A stretch of DNA of 5,479 bases from Desulfobacterales bacterium (GTDB taxonomy: Bacteria > Desulfobacterota > Desulfobacteria > Desulfobacterales > BuS5), in NCBI GenBank assembly GCA_020056865.1, contig JAGVGX010000089.1, positions 1 to 5,479 on the forward strand, read 5' to 3'. Below are positions 5,174 through 5,479 of the stretch, piece by piece; position 1 is the stretch's first letter; each line of letters opens with the position of its first letter. The translations under genes and the position numbers were made by a program. Below the pieces are notes generated by a model. That model was not told where the DNA came from. It searched no databases and saw only the letters and a program-made list of their open reading frames with translations.

Positions 5174-5180
5174 GGAAAAA

Positions 5181-5479
5181 ATGAAGTTGAAGAAACGTTT
5201 CATATGTATGGCGGTTGTTTTTTCTATTTTCTTTGTATCCTATAACCATCAGGCAAAAGCTGAAAACGCGCCATGTCCAAAAGAGTCTGCCGCAACAACT
5301 AATGGAGAAACACCTACGAAAAAAGTGCTTTTAATAGCAACTGACGGCATGGAAGACATCGAAATTGCTGCAGTAAGGGAGATATGCGGCTGGACTAAAG
5401 TTGTAGAGGGTATTGATCATGTCGATGTTCAGATCGGGGCATGGGATAATCCTGTACATCTTTTCCACGGCACCAATAT
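5181..5479 (+). CDS. Exported DJ-1/PfpI family protein, N-terminal part
   Basis: The first 99 codons of a gene that runs off the right edge. Residues 1-27 are a classic Sec signal peptide: a basic start (MKLKKR), a hydrophobic core (about 7-21) and the cleavage site AKA before E28. A short polar linker follows. KKVLLIATDGMEDIEIAAV (47-65) matches the first strand and nucleophile-supporting loop of the DJ-1/PfpI superfamily. Glu61 aligns with Glu18 of human DJ-1, the residue that contacts the reactive cysteine. The cysteine itself would lie about 80-90 residues further on, outside the window. Superfamily members include glyoxalases or deglycases, chaperones, proteases and class I amidotransferase-like enzymes, so the activity is open. 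The periplasmic location is inferred from the signal peptide. It is preceded by a structured leader and a very strong Shine-Dalgarno. Confidence 0.87.
   Translation, partial: MKLKKRFICMAVVFSIFFVSYNHQAKAENAPCPKESAATTNGETPTKKVLLIATDGMEDIEIAAVREICGWTKVVEGIDHVDVQIGAWDNPVHLFHGTN

Larger units (their letters stand above)
4974..5180. other. Leader region of the exported DJ-1/PfpI gene
   Basis: These 207 bases contain a weak 4-bp hairpin with a T5 tail (4996-5015) that may help end the DUF3786 transcript. A poor promoter candidate follows: TTGCAT at 5037-5042, 17 bases, then AATTAT at 5060-5065, matching 3 and 4 of 6 consensus positions. Next come an A8 run (5051-5058), two stem-loops (5076-5099 and 5111-5133) and a strong ribosome binding site. 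Confidence 0.4.

Overview
The window looks like chromosomal DNA from an anaerobic, free-living Gram-negative bacterium, most probably of the Desulfobacterota (sulfate-reducer) type. This rests on the mix of families: a DUF3786 protein, a SpoIIAA/STAS-like protein, a DASS transporter and an exported DJ-1/PfpI protein. No rRNA or other marker gene is present, so the assignment is an inference. No tRNA, rRNA, CRISPR array, transposase or phage gene was found. All supported genes lie on the + strand.

Region 1 (1-1481) is a tight three-gene operon. It holds the end of a YbjQ-family protein, a second, membrane-anchored YbjQ paralogue and a membrane-anchored M48 zinc metalloprotease, with only 4 bases between successive genes. 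It is visibly richer in G+C than what follows (31 of 60 bases at 61-120, against 13 of 60 at 4681-4740). The likely theme is envelope protein quality control or stress, by inference from the M48 family.

Region 2 (1482-1847) is a 366-base intergenic stretch. It contains several nested inverted repeats (1521-1608), a perfect 8-bp inverted repeat (1677-1702) and a good sigma70-type promoter (TTGACA, 17 bp, TATTTT). That promoter serves region 3.

Region 3 (1848-3781) pairs a small SpoIIAA-like/STAS-like protein with a full-length SLC13/DASS sodium-coupled anion or dicarboxylate transporter, 59 bases apart and probably co-transcribed. Near its 5' end the transporter gene carries a run of eight G inside a perfect inverted repeat. 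This is a possible slippage site.

Region 4 (3782-4370) is AT-rich and poorly coding, with one uncertain 91-codon ORF. Region 5 (4371-4973) is a DUF3786 gene with a GTG start. Region 6 (4974-5479) is a leader with two stem-loops and a very strong Shine-Dalgarno, followed by the start of a secreted DJ-1/PfpI-family protein cut by the window edge.

Nothing here can be called a new system with confidence. The best leads are the YbjQ-YbjQ-M48 module, the stand-alone STAS-like protein paired with a DASS transporter, the G8 tract, and the two structured non-coding stretches.
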